From assembly GCA_951804985.1 (NCBI GenBank), contig OX638133.1:34497963-34561962 (forward strand): 64,000 nt of DNA. The letters are read 5' to 3'. The notes beneath the pieces are model-generated. The model was not told the origin of the DNA. It saw only the letters and a list, made by a program, of their open reading frames with translations, and did not search any database. The DNA is from Dryomyza anilis. Its lineage: Eukaryota; Arthropoda; Insecta; Diptera; Dryomyzidae. Shown here in pieces: positions 34,616 through 45,279 of this stretch; position 1 is the first letter of the stretch; every line of letters starts with the position of its first letter. The translations under genes and the position numbers were made by a program.

Positions 34616-35648
34616 AACTTACCAAAAAATATTTCAAAATAAATTGATTACTTAATACGGTTACGTACTAATGATAATTTCATCGAAAATTCGAGTTGTC
34701 AATTCCAATTGCGTCACTGTGCAAATCTCCACCCTTTTTTTACAATGCTTTGCCAACTTCACATGTGGTCACACAGCAAAGATCCTTGTTACGAAGTACT
34801 AAGTAAAACAAATCCAGTTCAACTCTTGCGACACCCTGATGCTGCGAGAGTCGACAAATGTCCTTTATTGTCGGATTTTGTTACTTACAACAAGCAGTCA
34901 AGTCTGGTAAAGTGAAACGAAGCCAAGCCAAGTCAACTCATCTCAAGCAGCACTGGCGGCAACTAATTTCCATGAACTTCAGATGCGTTAAAGTGCAGCA
35001 CTTGTGGACCGAACAACCCCAAATTGTCCGTTTCTTCACGCCCACACTCCCACTCGCAGACAACAAAATAAAGACATTTATGTTGTAGTGGTTGTTGTAT
35101 TAGTTGTAAAAAAATTCTAAAAAAAAGTATATAAAAAAAGTGGGACGAAAAAAGCAAAATATGCGGCATGCCGCCTAAAAGTGCGCAATACAATTTGCAT
35201 AATTTTGTTGCGCGCGAATGCTAATGTGTTACAAATTGAATTTAGTTTAGCAGTTTAAAACAGGTGGTGTATCTGCAGGGCAGCATTGCCACACAGATAA
35301 TATTTAGGTTAACGACGAAGAGCATCATGTCGCATGTTGAATTAAAAATGCGTTTGTCTTGGAAAAATATGGCATACTTTTTGGCATTAAATAAATTTTA
35401 TTTAATTACAAAAAAATTATCTGTTTAATTTAATTTTTGGCTGCATTCTCAAACGTTGGGACCCCACGAAATCACGCGAAATATAATTGGCTGTAAACTA
35501 TTCACATCAATATTTTGACTGCTCAGTGTCTGCAAAGTTTTAGTTAGGTTGGATGATTTCTGTAATTAAAAAAAGAAAAAAAAATCAAAAATTGAATTAT
35601 GTAGTATTCGCATTTTTATGTTTTATAAAAACTAATGTAAGCTAAGTT
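34616..35648. other. Noncoding region, GC-balanced at 34700-35300
   Basis: ORFs at 34709-34915 and 34858-35088 overlap in different frames and lack recognisable motifs. The unique composition might mark host intronic or regulatory DNA. Confidence 0.35.
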
Positions 35649-35903
35649 TATATCGTCGTTGTAGAACGAAAAGTCAGCAAATACAATTTTAGAAAAAACT
35701 TAAATTCCGAGTTTGTTGATTAATATTATAAATGCATTTTTAAAGTTGAAATATCAATTAATAGATTTACATTTTCTTATCATGTGGCAGAAAAAATTGA
35801 GATCATCGATTAAAAATTGACAGATTTAAAAAGATTTTTGTAAATGAATATTTGGCATTTTGAAAATGTATTTGGTGACTTTTCGTTCTACAACGACGAT
35901 ATA
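35649..35903. mobile_element. MITE family S, copy 2
   Basis: 255 bp with near-perfect terminal inverted repeats of about 28 bp: TATATCGTCGTTGTAGAACG on the left and CGTTCTACAACGACGATATA on the right. The terminal CGACGATATA-type sequence is shared with the copy at 5993-6352. Non-coding. Confidence 0.85.
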
Positions 35904-36822
35904 TTCTATTAAAATACTAAAAACACGGAATAAATTCATAATATATTATATACTTTGATATTTTCTGAACATATTACATTTAATTAATTACAAAATATTT
36001 ATTTAAAACTCAAGTCAACAGGGTCGCCCTCAGTATTGCTGGATGTTCACTTCAGATATTTGCACCAATGTATTTGAAGTTCCCTCTGCAAAATATGCAC
36101 TACTGCACTCTACAGTATTGAATGCATTTTGCAATGGCAGTCTACAGTATTATAGTGAAGTATCTCTAGCGACTTGACTTTACTGCAGTATTTGTTTCAT
36201 TGGTGTCAAGAAGTGTCAATACATTTTTTTTTTCAATACATTCAATGTGTTGAAAAATAAAATCAAATGACACTACTTTCGCTGAAAATTTAACAAGCAT
36301 GTTTTTTTTTTGTTAAAAAAAATTAAATAATGAGAAAATGTTGTTCAATCATTATTCACTATAATTGCGTCTTGTTTGTATTTCGTTTTGACACTACTTG
36401 TGTTTTGTTGTTGTGAGCAACACATTTATTTGTTTTTTTGCATTTGAATTGTTGGAGTGAGTTTATTTGATTTTCAAGCATAGAGTCGGCGACAGTACAT
36501 GTCTTGAAATTAAATGAATATCTAGAAGTGGGTTTAAAATGCATTTGTGCAGATGTCTAGTTTACACAGAAATTCATTAGATAATATCAATATAAGTAAT
36601 ATAAAAATTTTATAGACTCGATTATATTTATTTATCTTTTTAATAATTTTCAGCACACATTCAAATTTGTAAGTATTTGTTAATATGAAATAATATGAAA
36701 AAATTGAACTCCAATAGTATGTTCCCATATGAATGAAATAGTTATATACTTTAAAGTTAATGCGATTTTGTATTTCTTCTAAATGATTAAAACTCTTGAA
36801 TTTATATTGCACTATTTTTATA
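35904..36822. other. AT-rich noncoding stretch
   Basis: No gene or repeat family recognised. 36034-36250 is slightly less AT-rich and contains repeated CTACAGTATT words (36111, 36142). Confidence 0.4.
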
Positions 36823-37137
36823 ATAATAATAATAATAATAATAGTTTGGCTCTACAGTCCTGTATAGAACTTCGGCCGAGCTCTCACACCATTTGAGCTG
36901 TGCGTATTATATTTGTACTCAAAGTGGTTGGACCTACATTTTATTGCCGAATCCGAACGGTGGGTGAGAGCTTTTCATAGGCAATGTTTTACTCTCGTAG
37001 GTTTGCCATTTACTGACGAGAGGTAGCGCGGTATAGAAAAATGTTTCTATGAAAAGATGTTGTTAGCCTCAGTCCAGGCTTGAACCGGGGACCTTTCGGC
37101 TCGCAGTCCAACGCACTAACCACTGAGCTACCACGGC
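36823..37137 (-). mobile_element. tRNA-derived SINE, full length
   Basis: Inverted copy with an (AAT)n tail at the left, a complete body and a tRNA-like head ending TGAGCTACCACGGC. No exact target duplication could be seen. Confidence 0.9.
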
Positions 37138-38439
37138 AGTAGTCTGAATTATTCCATTACTAAATTCATCACATTGATATAATGGTAATGAATAGTTATC
37201 ACACTAATATGCTTAATTAATGTGATAACTATTCATTTAATGGATCATTCTAGTATTAATAGGATATCACATTAATTTTGAACAGAAAAACTATTCAAAA
37301 TCAATAGTATGTTGCAACTATATAATTAATATTTGCTACACTATAATATTAAAATGAAAAATGCCATTAACATATTTTAATAGTCAAAAATCGTTTACTC
37401 AATAGCAATTTCCTATAGATTTCATAGTTTTTCTTCATTTTTATGGGATTTTATAAAGTTTTTTATTATAACAAAATATTAGAGAAATAATCCAAATCCG
37501 CAAATCATTGGATGACAATTTTTAAATTCGATATGACCAATTTGATAAAACTAAACAAATTAAATTTGTTTATTGAAAATATATCTTTACAATATTATCT
37601 CGATATCAGTAATGAGAGAAACAACCATATCATTCTAGACAGGCTCGTTTATATTGAAAATCCTAGCATTTTTATATTATTATAGATTATCGATAACGAC
37701 ATTTTTTGAGCCTATAAATGACACCGATAAAAAATCGTTAGATTTGCTGGGAACAAATAAAACATGATTTCAACAATAATTTAATAATTTCTCGAACGAA
37801 TTAAATATGAAAAAATAAATTATTTTTGTAAGTAATTTCTAAAATATTTAAAGATCACGTAAATTTGTACAATATGACTGCTTAATACTGCTTTATCTTG
37901 AGGTTATTTTCCACATTAATATTAATTTATATACTCTAAACTATGATACAAATGTTTAAAATGTGTAACTTTGTAGTCTTTAGTTAGTTGCATCTGCTCT
38001 AATTGCACTCGTCAAATTTACCACTAGTACACTGAAAAAATAAATCATTATATAGATGAATGTTTGTAATACACCGATAAAATTAATTTTGTGAGTTTAA
38101 TAAATTTTTATTTATTTGACATAATTTTGCTATGTATTATTTTTGCTAATGTATTAAATTCATTTTTTTATATTGCAGAAAATTTAGTGTTTTTTTTTTA
38201 TTTTTTGCATTTTTTAGACACCACGCACGACTACGCAATTTCGCAGATACAAACAAAATTCAAGTTCCCCCTAGAGTCTCAAAGAAATAAGTTGAATAAG
38301 ATAGCGCGTTATTGGCACGCATATAATTCATATGTGGTATAAGATAATAGGTTTTTTACTATAAATAAATACAGATTGTAGTAAATATAAATACATATGT
38401 ACCTTAGACAAACAATGGCTTTGTATGAATTTTTTTTTA
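37138..38439. other. AT-rich noncoding stretch with a hairpin
   Basis: No gene. An almost perfect stem of about 20 bp lies at 37187-37240 (AATGAATAGTTATCACACTA and its complement). The remainder is AT-rich. The 83-codon ORF at 38091-38342 shows no family features. Confidence 0.4.
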
Positions 38440-38560
38440 TAGGAATTGATTGAAACACTTAAAAATACTCTATTTGGTGAGAAAATTGATGTGGGGAAAT
38501 CCGAATATGGAAAATGGACCCGACAGGATCTAAAAGTTCGTGTTTTGATACCCAAATTGC
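38440..38560 (+). repeat. Orphan arm of the K inverted-repeat element
   Basis: AAACACTTAAAAATACTCTA through AAGTTCGTGTTTTGATACCC match the left arm of the element at 38803-39572 in the same orientation. It is separated from that arm by a B2 end fragment and a SINE-head fragment. Confidence 0.75.
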
Positions 38561-38561
38561 C

Positions 38562-38602
38562 TTTTTATACCCTTTGACTCTTAGTGTAGGGTATAAAAAT
38601 AT
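38562..38602 (+). mobile_element. B2 terminal fragment
   Basis: TTTTTATACCCTTTGACTCT and AGTGTAGGGTATAAAAAT form the short palindromic terminus found at the 5' end of B2 copies, without the remainder of the element. Confidence 0.5.
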
Positions 38603-38699
38603 GTAGCTCAAATGTAATACAATTTTGTACATAAATGTTGTAAGAACGAAAATGTTTGCTTTTTTAATACAGTATTTTTTCTTAGTAGTATTTATGAAG

Positions 38700-38790
38700 T
38701 GTAGCGTCAGTAGCTCCTCTGGTTAGTCCGTTGGACTACGAACGAAAAGTCACTGGTGCGTTCGAATACGAGCCGAAAGGTGCGGATTTG
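38700..38790 (+). mobile_element. Degenerate SINE head
   Basis: Contains GCGTCAGTAGCTCCTCTGGT, TAGTCCGTTGGACTACGA and a repeated GAGCCGAAAGGT block, resembling the tRNA-like head of the SINE family with internal rearrangement. The body is absent. Confidence 0.45.
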
Positions 38791-38802
38791 ATTGAAAAGG
38801 TC

Positions 38803-39572
38803 AACACCTAAAAATACTCTATTTGATGTGAAAATCGATGTGGGGAATATTCAGCGAAATTTGAATATGAAAAATGGATCTGCCGGCATCTCAAAGTTCG
38901 TGTTTTGATACTCAAATTGACGATTTTAAATTTGAATTGAAATGAAATCTCCCAAAAGCAATTAAACAAAAAGGTGAATATGTCACCTGTTAGGAAATTT
39001 CAACAAAATAATTCGACTAAAATATACAGAATCAATGATTAAGATCACAGGCTTTCTTTGTACTTTTTATTTTGATTAATATTTAAAATTTCAATAATAG
39101 AACCATAATTTGTATATAAAAAGTATATATATTTTAGATCATGGTCACACTCTGACTATAGTTAGTGCTTCAAATTTGCCTGTTGTTGAGTGCAATGGTT
39201 GTTCTTGATGATCTTTTCAAAGTAACGTGAATTTTTAAAGAATGTATTTCCAAAAAATTCGAAATTAAATCGTTAATTAAAGTTTTTATACCTAACATAT
39301 CCCAATTGTCGATTTAAATAGTGAACAAAATAAAAAAAAAATACTAAGAATGCCTGTTATAATAATCACTGCTTCTGTATTTTTCAGCTGAATTTCCACA
39401 TACAATTTATATTTTATTGATATTGGAAATTTTCATTTCAATTTCAAATTTTCGATTCGGTTATCAAAACGAGAACTTTGAGATTCCGGCGGGTTCATTT
39501 TCCACATTCGGATTTCATTGAAAATTCGCAACATCGATTTTCGTATCCACTAAAGTATTTTTAGGGGTTCAG
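38803..39572. mobile_element. Inverted-repeat element K with ~145-bp arms
   Basis: The left arm (ACACCTAAAAATACTCTA, GAAAATCGATGTGGGGAAT, CAAAGTTCGTGTTTTGATA) pairs with the complement of the right arm (GATTCCGGCGGGTTCATT, CATCGATTTTCGTATCC, TATTTTTAGGGGTT). The 480-bp middle is AT-rich and non-coding. Class unknown. Confidence 0.65.
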
Positions 39573-39771
39573 ACTAATTTACCTAATAATATTTTTATTT
39601 ACAAATTTGAAGTAAAAATAAAAACATTTGTAGTAGTTTAAATACATATTTCCGGACATAATGTTAATTATAAAGTATTCATAGTGATTATGAATTATTT
39701 CATCAATATTACGATTCTGGTAGTTAGTAAGTAATACATCTAATTCACATCTTTTTTTTTGTCTGTGCACT

Positions 39772-40647
39772 TTATTTACTTTCACTATCGCCCGCTGCAC
39801 TTACCATTGCCACCGCCACCAGCGCGCCAAACTGCTCATCTCGCAACGCTGCATAGAATGCAGCAAATGCGGCGCTGCGTTGTCTCTTCTCGTTGATCAT
39901 TTGCACGTAACGGTCGCGTGGTAAATGTTGCATTAGTTCCTCGACGAAAGAGCTAAAGCTGTGCACCGCAACATCATCATCATCAACAGCAGCGGCAGCA
40001 ACAGCAACATTACCAAAAGCATCACCAACAGCATATGTAGCACCAAGAGCATTTGCAGCAGCAGCACCACCACCAACCACTTCATCATCATCAGCATTAT
40101 CAGCAGCATAACCCGCGGGCAGCAATTCTATTTGCAGTACCAGACGTTCGGTGATGCTCGCTAATTGCAGCTGCCACTGGGCCAATTCACATGGCTTCGT
40201 GTCGCGTCGGCGATATTCACTCCCGTCCAGCCTGTTGTTGTTGTTGTTGCAGTTGCTTTGGTGAAGCTGTATCTGCTGCTCACGATGATGCGCCGCTGCA
40301 CCCTCTGCCGCCGCCACATTGTTTAGCTGCAGAAAATCGAGTATTTCAATAATTTCCGGAATGCGTTGCACATTCTGTAGCAGTTGCGTGAATTCAGCGC
40401 CTCGCAAATATTTCACCGCCTTGCGAAAATTTCCATCGACTATGTAATGCTTGGCCACCAGTTCGTCGACAGTGGCCGCGGGTATCAGCTGCAGGAAGCC
40501 CCTCAGTTCGTTGACAATTTCTGGCTTTAAATGTGCGAATTCAACAGCGGCAACGGGTGCATCTGTTGTTGCCGTTATTGTGAGAGATGCAGCAACAATT
40601 GTTGTTGTTGCCAGTACGGCAATTGATATTAAAACTAAACGCGCCAT
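39772..40647 (-). CDS. Secreted insect allergen-repeat (G12-like) protein
   Basis: A 291-residue single-exon ORF from the ATG at 40647 to a TAA at 39772. Residues 1-20 form a signal peptide (MARLVLISIAVLATTTIVAA), so the product should be secreted. Residues 40-110 (FLQLIPAATVDELVAKHY, FRKAVKYLRGAEFTQLL, PEIIEILDFL) match the first half of the insect allergen-related repeat, the family of cockroach Bla g 1 and the G12 midgut microvillar proteins. Residues 230-280 (FVEELMQHLP, FAAFYAALRDEQFGALV) match the second half. The roughly 115 residues between carry an Asn run, Ala runs and Asp runs and are longer than in typical single-repeat members (about 200 residues). Family proteins are midgut-expressed and bind lipids in some species; the role here is inferred. 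A TATAAAA lies 40 bp before the ATG, and AATAAA overlaps the stop codon. Coding GC content is far above the surroundings. This is the only convincing intact gene in the window. Confidence 0.87.
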   Translation of the reverse strand: MARLVLISIAVLATTTIVAASLTITATTDAPVAAVEFAHLKPEIVNELRGFLQLIPAATVDELVAKHYIVDGNFRKAVKYLRGAEFTQLLQNVQRIPEIIEILDFLQLNNVAAAEGAAAHHREQQIQLHQSNCNNNNNRLDGSEYRRRDTKPCELAQWQLQLASITERLVLQIELLPAGYAADNADDDEVVGGGAAAANALGATYAVGDAFGNVAVAAAAVDDDDVAVHSFSSFVEELMQHLPRDRYVQMINEKRQRSAAFAAFYAALRDEQFGALVAVAMVSAAGDSESK

Positions 40648-41042
40648 TTAGTATTTTAAGTTTTTTTTAATAGAATAAATTTTATATTACAATCAATGCG
40701 TTCGTCTGTCTCGCCTAATGAATGAATGAATACTGATTAAGTGTCACAATATTTCTAATCTTCAATGTTTTTAATATTTTTAAAACTCTAGGTCACTCGT
40801 GTTATTATTTGTTTACTACATATGTTCATGATGTGGTTGTGTTCCGGGATGGGCAATTTTTTCTACTGTTAACAACAGAATGTGATAAATCACTCGAAAA
40901 TCACTCAAATATATTAGAAATCAAAATGAATTAAAAATTCATAATAATAATCAGAAAACGTAGTAATTTTATATTATACAAACAGATTTCGTCATTTATC
41001 CAATTTATAAAAAAAACATTCTTGCTGCCAGAATTGATAATT
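40648..41042. other. Upstream region of the allergen-repeat gene
   Basis: AT-rich. On the minus strand TATAAAA (about 40687) precedes the start codon by 40 bp, which would leave only a very short 5' leader. No initiator of the TCAGTT type lies at the right spacing. A short tandem GAAT run lies at 40719-40732. Confidence 0.35.
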
Positions 41043-41303
41043 GGTTTGCTCCATATGTAATTGACTCAGTTTCGAGAAATCCGTTAAGGTTTACATTTAT
41101 GTTCATTTCTTCTACACAATATTTATTGTTATGTTGACAATTAATTGCAGTGGTAATTTTAACAAAGATATAAATTTTCGTACTTTAACCACAATGCATC
41201 AAACGTTATAAAGTCAGAAGATTATTAAAAATGTATAAATCATATATAAATCATATATTTATTGCTAACCCATTTACGCCAATAACGACTTATGGAGCAA
41301 ACC
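41043..41303. mobile_element. MITE with GGTTTGCTCCATA ends
   Basis: A 261-bp segment starting GGTTTGCTCCATA and ending TATGGAGCAAACC, a perfect 13-bp terminal inverted repeat. The interior is AT-rich and non-coding. No other copy was noticed in the window. Confidence 0.6.
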
Positions 41304-41576
41304 AGGTTGTGAAAAATCAATCAAAAATAACACAATATGCCAAGAAGTAAAAAATCACATGGAGTTAAAAATCACACGGTGTGAAAAATGTCACAAAAAT
41401 CACGCATTCACAACAATGAACATTTAGATACATCCTGAGTTCCAGCAAAACTATTGGACTTTTTTGACATTTGACTAATATAAAAGGTCGTACTTATTAT
41501 GTACGCTCGAATTATCCACAACAATTATTAAATAAATCAGATGGTCTATAAAAAGCATTAAATAAAATATTTCATT

Positions 41577-41745
41577 TTAATGGTAAAAGTGACAATAAAA
41601 ATAACTGGGATTGAAATTTTCAACACGTAATGGAAATGTTTTCGTTTCAGAGTGCACCTTGTTGACAGCAACGTTTATTTTCGAAAATGTTTTAAGTCGT
41701 TGTACAATTTTACCGTCGAAAGCTTCATAAGGGCGATGCCGATGT
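41577..41745 (-). pseudogene. Conserved reading frame in segment G, copy 1
   Basis: The minus strand reads VHRHRPYEAFDGKIVQRLKT, then FSKINVAVNKVHSETKTFPL, RVENFNPSYFYCHFYH and a TAA. The copy at 59870-60035 gives IHRHRLFKSFEGKIVQRIEI and ends RVDNLNLRIFYFHFYH with the same stop. The substitutions are largely conservative (Y/F, E/K, D/E, L/I, A/S) and several codon changes are synonymous, suggesting past protein constraint. A TTTTATTTATTTTAG acceptor precedes the block. The upstream part of this copy contains stops. The family is not recognised. Confidence 0.35.
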
Positions 41746-41896
41746 ACAACATGAATACTGCATTAAGTCTAAAATAAATAAAAATTGATTCCTTTTATTT
41801 CAATAAAAATTACTCCGCGAATTTTATTGTATTACCTCTTACAAGTATTTCTTAACTATCTTCATATTTGTATGATGTTTAATTGATGTTTGCATA

Positions 41897-42183
41897 ATAA
41901 TAATAATAATAGTTTGGCACTACAGTCCTATAAGAACTTAGGCCGATCTCTCTCACCATTTTGAGCTGTGTAATATTTGTACTCAAAGTGGTGGGACCTA
42001 CAGTTTATTGCCGAATCCGAACGGCGGGTGAGAGCTTTTCATAGGCAATGTTTTACTCTCGTAGGTTTGCCATTTACTGCCGAGAGGTAGCGCGGTATAG
42101 AAAAATGTTTCTATGAAAAGATGTTGTTAGCCCCAGTGCAGGCTTGAACCGGGGACCTTTCAGCTCGCAGTCCAACGCACTAA
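41897..42183 (-). mobile_element. SINE, inverted, head-truncated
   Basis: ATT tail, body and B box are present. The copy ends at CAGTCCAACGCACTAA, losing the A-box end of the head. It interrupts segment G, so it is younger than that duplication. Confidence 0.88.
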
Positions 42184-42340
42184 TCTTAAATGTGAGAGAT
42201 ATTTGTCAGCAATATATATCGTGTTTGTCGGATGTTTGAAAAATGTTTTTCGTCTCAAAGACGATCTAAACATTTTCTAAGTATGTTTATGTTTAGAGCT
42301 TTGATATTTCTTGTATACGTCTTTGTCTTAGTGAATAGCG

Positions 42341-43880
42341 GATGAATTATTTTGATATAGCTGGTGTAGACAGTTCGTAAGTCGCCAGGAGTGATATATC
42401 TTGTGCACCGTTTTCGAAAACCGAGGCACTTGACCGATTCTTACGACACATCAAATATAAGCTTAATCCAAAGGAGGTCTCATCGAATTGATATGACCAG
42501 AATATCAAAAGCAGATGACTCTTCAATATCCACAAATACAAATATCTGACAGAAATAAGAAGTAGTGCTACCAACTAATTGAACCAACTCAATAAAAACG
42601 TGAACATAAATGATGTCAACTCTGCAGATAGAGTAATATAGATATATATTCTCTGTGAAGACACATCTTTGCATGACGTCAGATGCATGATGAAAGTGGC
42701 GAACATCAAATGTTCTTTTTGGTGGAAGAATTTGTTTAAGTACCGCCAATTACTGTTAATACCAGATAGTGGCTGTTTGTGAAATATGCAATTAATCCGT
42801 AATTCACTGAACTCAAAATAGGTTCAATAGATAGAAATAAAATTATTAATTATTAACATTATTCCTTCCTCATAACAAATCAGGCAATGATCGAGATTTA
42901 AGGAGAGAAACCCTATTATGCTCGGGCTCTGACAAGGCAATTGTCGGGTTAATAATAAAATGGGGAATTGCCCGATCAGTACATGAGGTCAGTACATAAT
43001 CAGGACACTGCGTTACAAGAAAATTATGGGCCTCGTCATATCCCGATCATCTCAAATAATGACATGACCATTGCCCTACCAAAATTTCTACTAGGGATGA
43101 CAGTCTAAGATTAACTCACGACGTTTTTGCTGCGTGCCGCTAGTTGCCCAATCACTGCACTCGTTATTCATATATTAATATTTACCTATAGCATATGTTT
43201 TCGTTTAACATATGTGCGTAATTGAATATGTGCATCTGACTCATTTTTCAAAATCCACAATATAAAACTTGCATTATAAGATATGCATTATAAGATAAGA
43301 GTGACCGATAAGACTGACAATAAGAAGGTTCAACGATTAACTTCTCTCAAAATTATCAAATACAAAATAAGAATAAGAAATACAGAAATACATAAATAAG
43401 AAGATAAGATAAGAAGTGTAATGCATTGTTTGAGTAATAATTGTTTTTCATATTGATAGTCGTCATAGAAACAGAACACATAACGAGCCGAAAATATGTA
43501 ATATCAGTTATAATGGAATTAAAAAGACAGACATTTGGGGACGGGAAAATAGAACACAGTTTTGGGAAATTTTAAAAGTTGAATTAAAATTCGTTAGTTT
43601 AACAAGTTCTTATCTTTGAATACAAACAAAATCTATAGTTGTCAAAACGACTTATCTGCTAATGTGTGAACCATTATTTAAATATTGAAAATGTAGTAGA
43701 ATATTTTTATTTCTATATGTAACGATTTTATTAATTAATAAACTCAAATGATTAAATTTGAAAACTAAATAAAAAATTTTGCATAATATTAAATTTTGTG
43801 CCACAATTAAAACTGAATAAAACCGTATTTTATGCATATTTGCATAGATATTCGAATAAATGATGCATTTACAATAAAAT
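42341..43880. other. Noncoding stretch
   Basis: Overlapping minus-strand ORFs at 42347-42574 and 42480-42749 lie in different frames and have no recognisable family. 42880-43150 is somewhat less AT-rich. No repeat partner was found in the window. Confidence 0.35.
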
Positions 43881-45063
43881 TTATTACCATGTAAAGTACT
43901 CTCAGTGGACCAACACTTTGGTCAGTTTATCACTTCTTTTTTTGTTGGCCACTACCATGGAGTGTGTAAATAATTCAATGAAAGGCAAAATGCAACATGA
44001 CAGCTAATATTATTTATTAATAAACTATTTGAATTGTCAATAGTTGTCCCGGTTATTGTCGCAGTGTTCTCTCGACATGCGATCGGTCCGGCTACTCGGT
44101 CGGACAGCACAATATTCCGAAATGCAATTCAACTCGACTGTTAACACAAAAATCTAATAATTCAAAATGAAATTCGTATTCCCGTTAGCCGACGGCACAA
44201 CAACAACAGAAAAAAGCACAACTGAAATAAATCGGAAATATAAAAAATAAATAATAAAAAATGGTCAAATTTTGCAGCAACCGGAGAATATCGAAAAAAG
44301 TGTCGAAAATTGACACAAAACTAGCCATAAATTCAAACAAAATTTGCAAATTTAAATAGAAAAAAATCCAAATAATGAAATCGAAGCACTCTATATACGC
44401 TGTTCGTTTTGGTCACCAAATATTATCAAGTTTTTGCACTTGTCTTTTTTAGTCATGCTTCATTTTTTCGTGCACTCGATTTGCATATTAAGTTGCAACA
44501 TTTTATTTGGAAAATAATACGGCAGCACTAGCGGCAACATAAAAATAAAACATAACTTTTTCCATGCAATTCGCACAGAACTCTATAATTTAAAACAGGT
44601 TTTATTTTACTATTGTTCTGGATGTAGTTTTTAGTTTATTCGGTCGTCCAGTCTGCTATATATTTAATTAAAATGCTATAGCAGTGGGGAAAAATAAAAA
44701 CAGGAAAAAAAATCATTTTTAAAAATGTGTTAACACGGTTGTTGCAATATTTTTGAATATGTATTTTCCACAATCTCCGTAATATAGAGAAACATATTCT
44801 AAAATATATTGAAGCTGCATAAAATTCACACGACAAAATCATCCTTTTCACCAAATTCTGAATTCTAAATATCCATCTTTACAAATATCCTTTATAAATG
44901 ACAAATTAACTTTAAATATGACTTTTTCTTAGCGCCGTTGTAAATTTTAATAATTTCAATAAGGATGATATTGTACGAGTGAATTTTGTACTGGTAAATT
45001 TCATATGGTGGATTGAAACCCACCATCCGAATTCAGTGGATTAACTAACCGATACTAATCACA
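43881..45063. other. Noncoding region, possible host 5' leader at 44040-44350
   Basis: The part from about 44040 (CGACATGCGATCGGTCCGGC) is GC-balanced, then turns into CAACAACAACAG-type sequence with two short ATG-started ORFs (from 44167 and 44261), a texture like fly 5' untranslated leaders. No initiator or downstream promoter element matches well, so no promoter is called. Confidence 0.3.
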
Positions 45064-45279
45064 TAAAAAAATTCCCTCAAATTCCATTAAAATTGGTCAA
45101 TAGGACAGTTATTGTTTTAATAGTATACAAAAAATAAATCTTTTGATATAAACTCAATGGCAATGTCTAGGTATTTTCTAGTATGTAATGGTAAGTTTCC
45201 GATTAAAATAATAATTTATCCAATTGACTATTTTTAATAGTAAAAAATTATTATTTATATAGTATTTTTTTCTGGATGC
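45064..45279 (-). mobile_element. MITE family C, inverted copy
   Basis: AAAAATTCCCTCAAATTCC at one end and TATTTTTTTCTGGATGCA at the other, with the shared body (AAATTGGTCAATAGGACAG, ATAATAATTTATCCAATTG). The left terminus is slightly decayed. Confidence 0.78.

Larger units (their letters stand above)
41420..42340 (-). repeat. Duplicated segment G, copy 1, interrupted by a SINE
   Basis: Aligns with 59690-60345 over its whole length (CATCCTGAGTTC, TTATCCACAACAATTA, TTTTAATGGTAAAAGTGA, CGTTGTACAATTTT, AACTATCTTC, GATGTTTAATTGATG). A SINE at 41897-42183 splits this copy, and the other shows the empty site. A conserved minus-strand reading frame inside is listed separately. Confidence 0.75.

Noticed and set aside
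44040..44110. Initiator plus downstream promoter element
   Set aside because: CAGTG and the GGTCC/GGTCGG words are present, but neither their sequence nor spacing matches the fly consensus.
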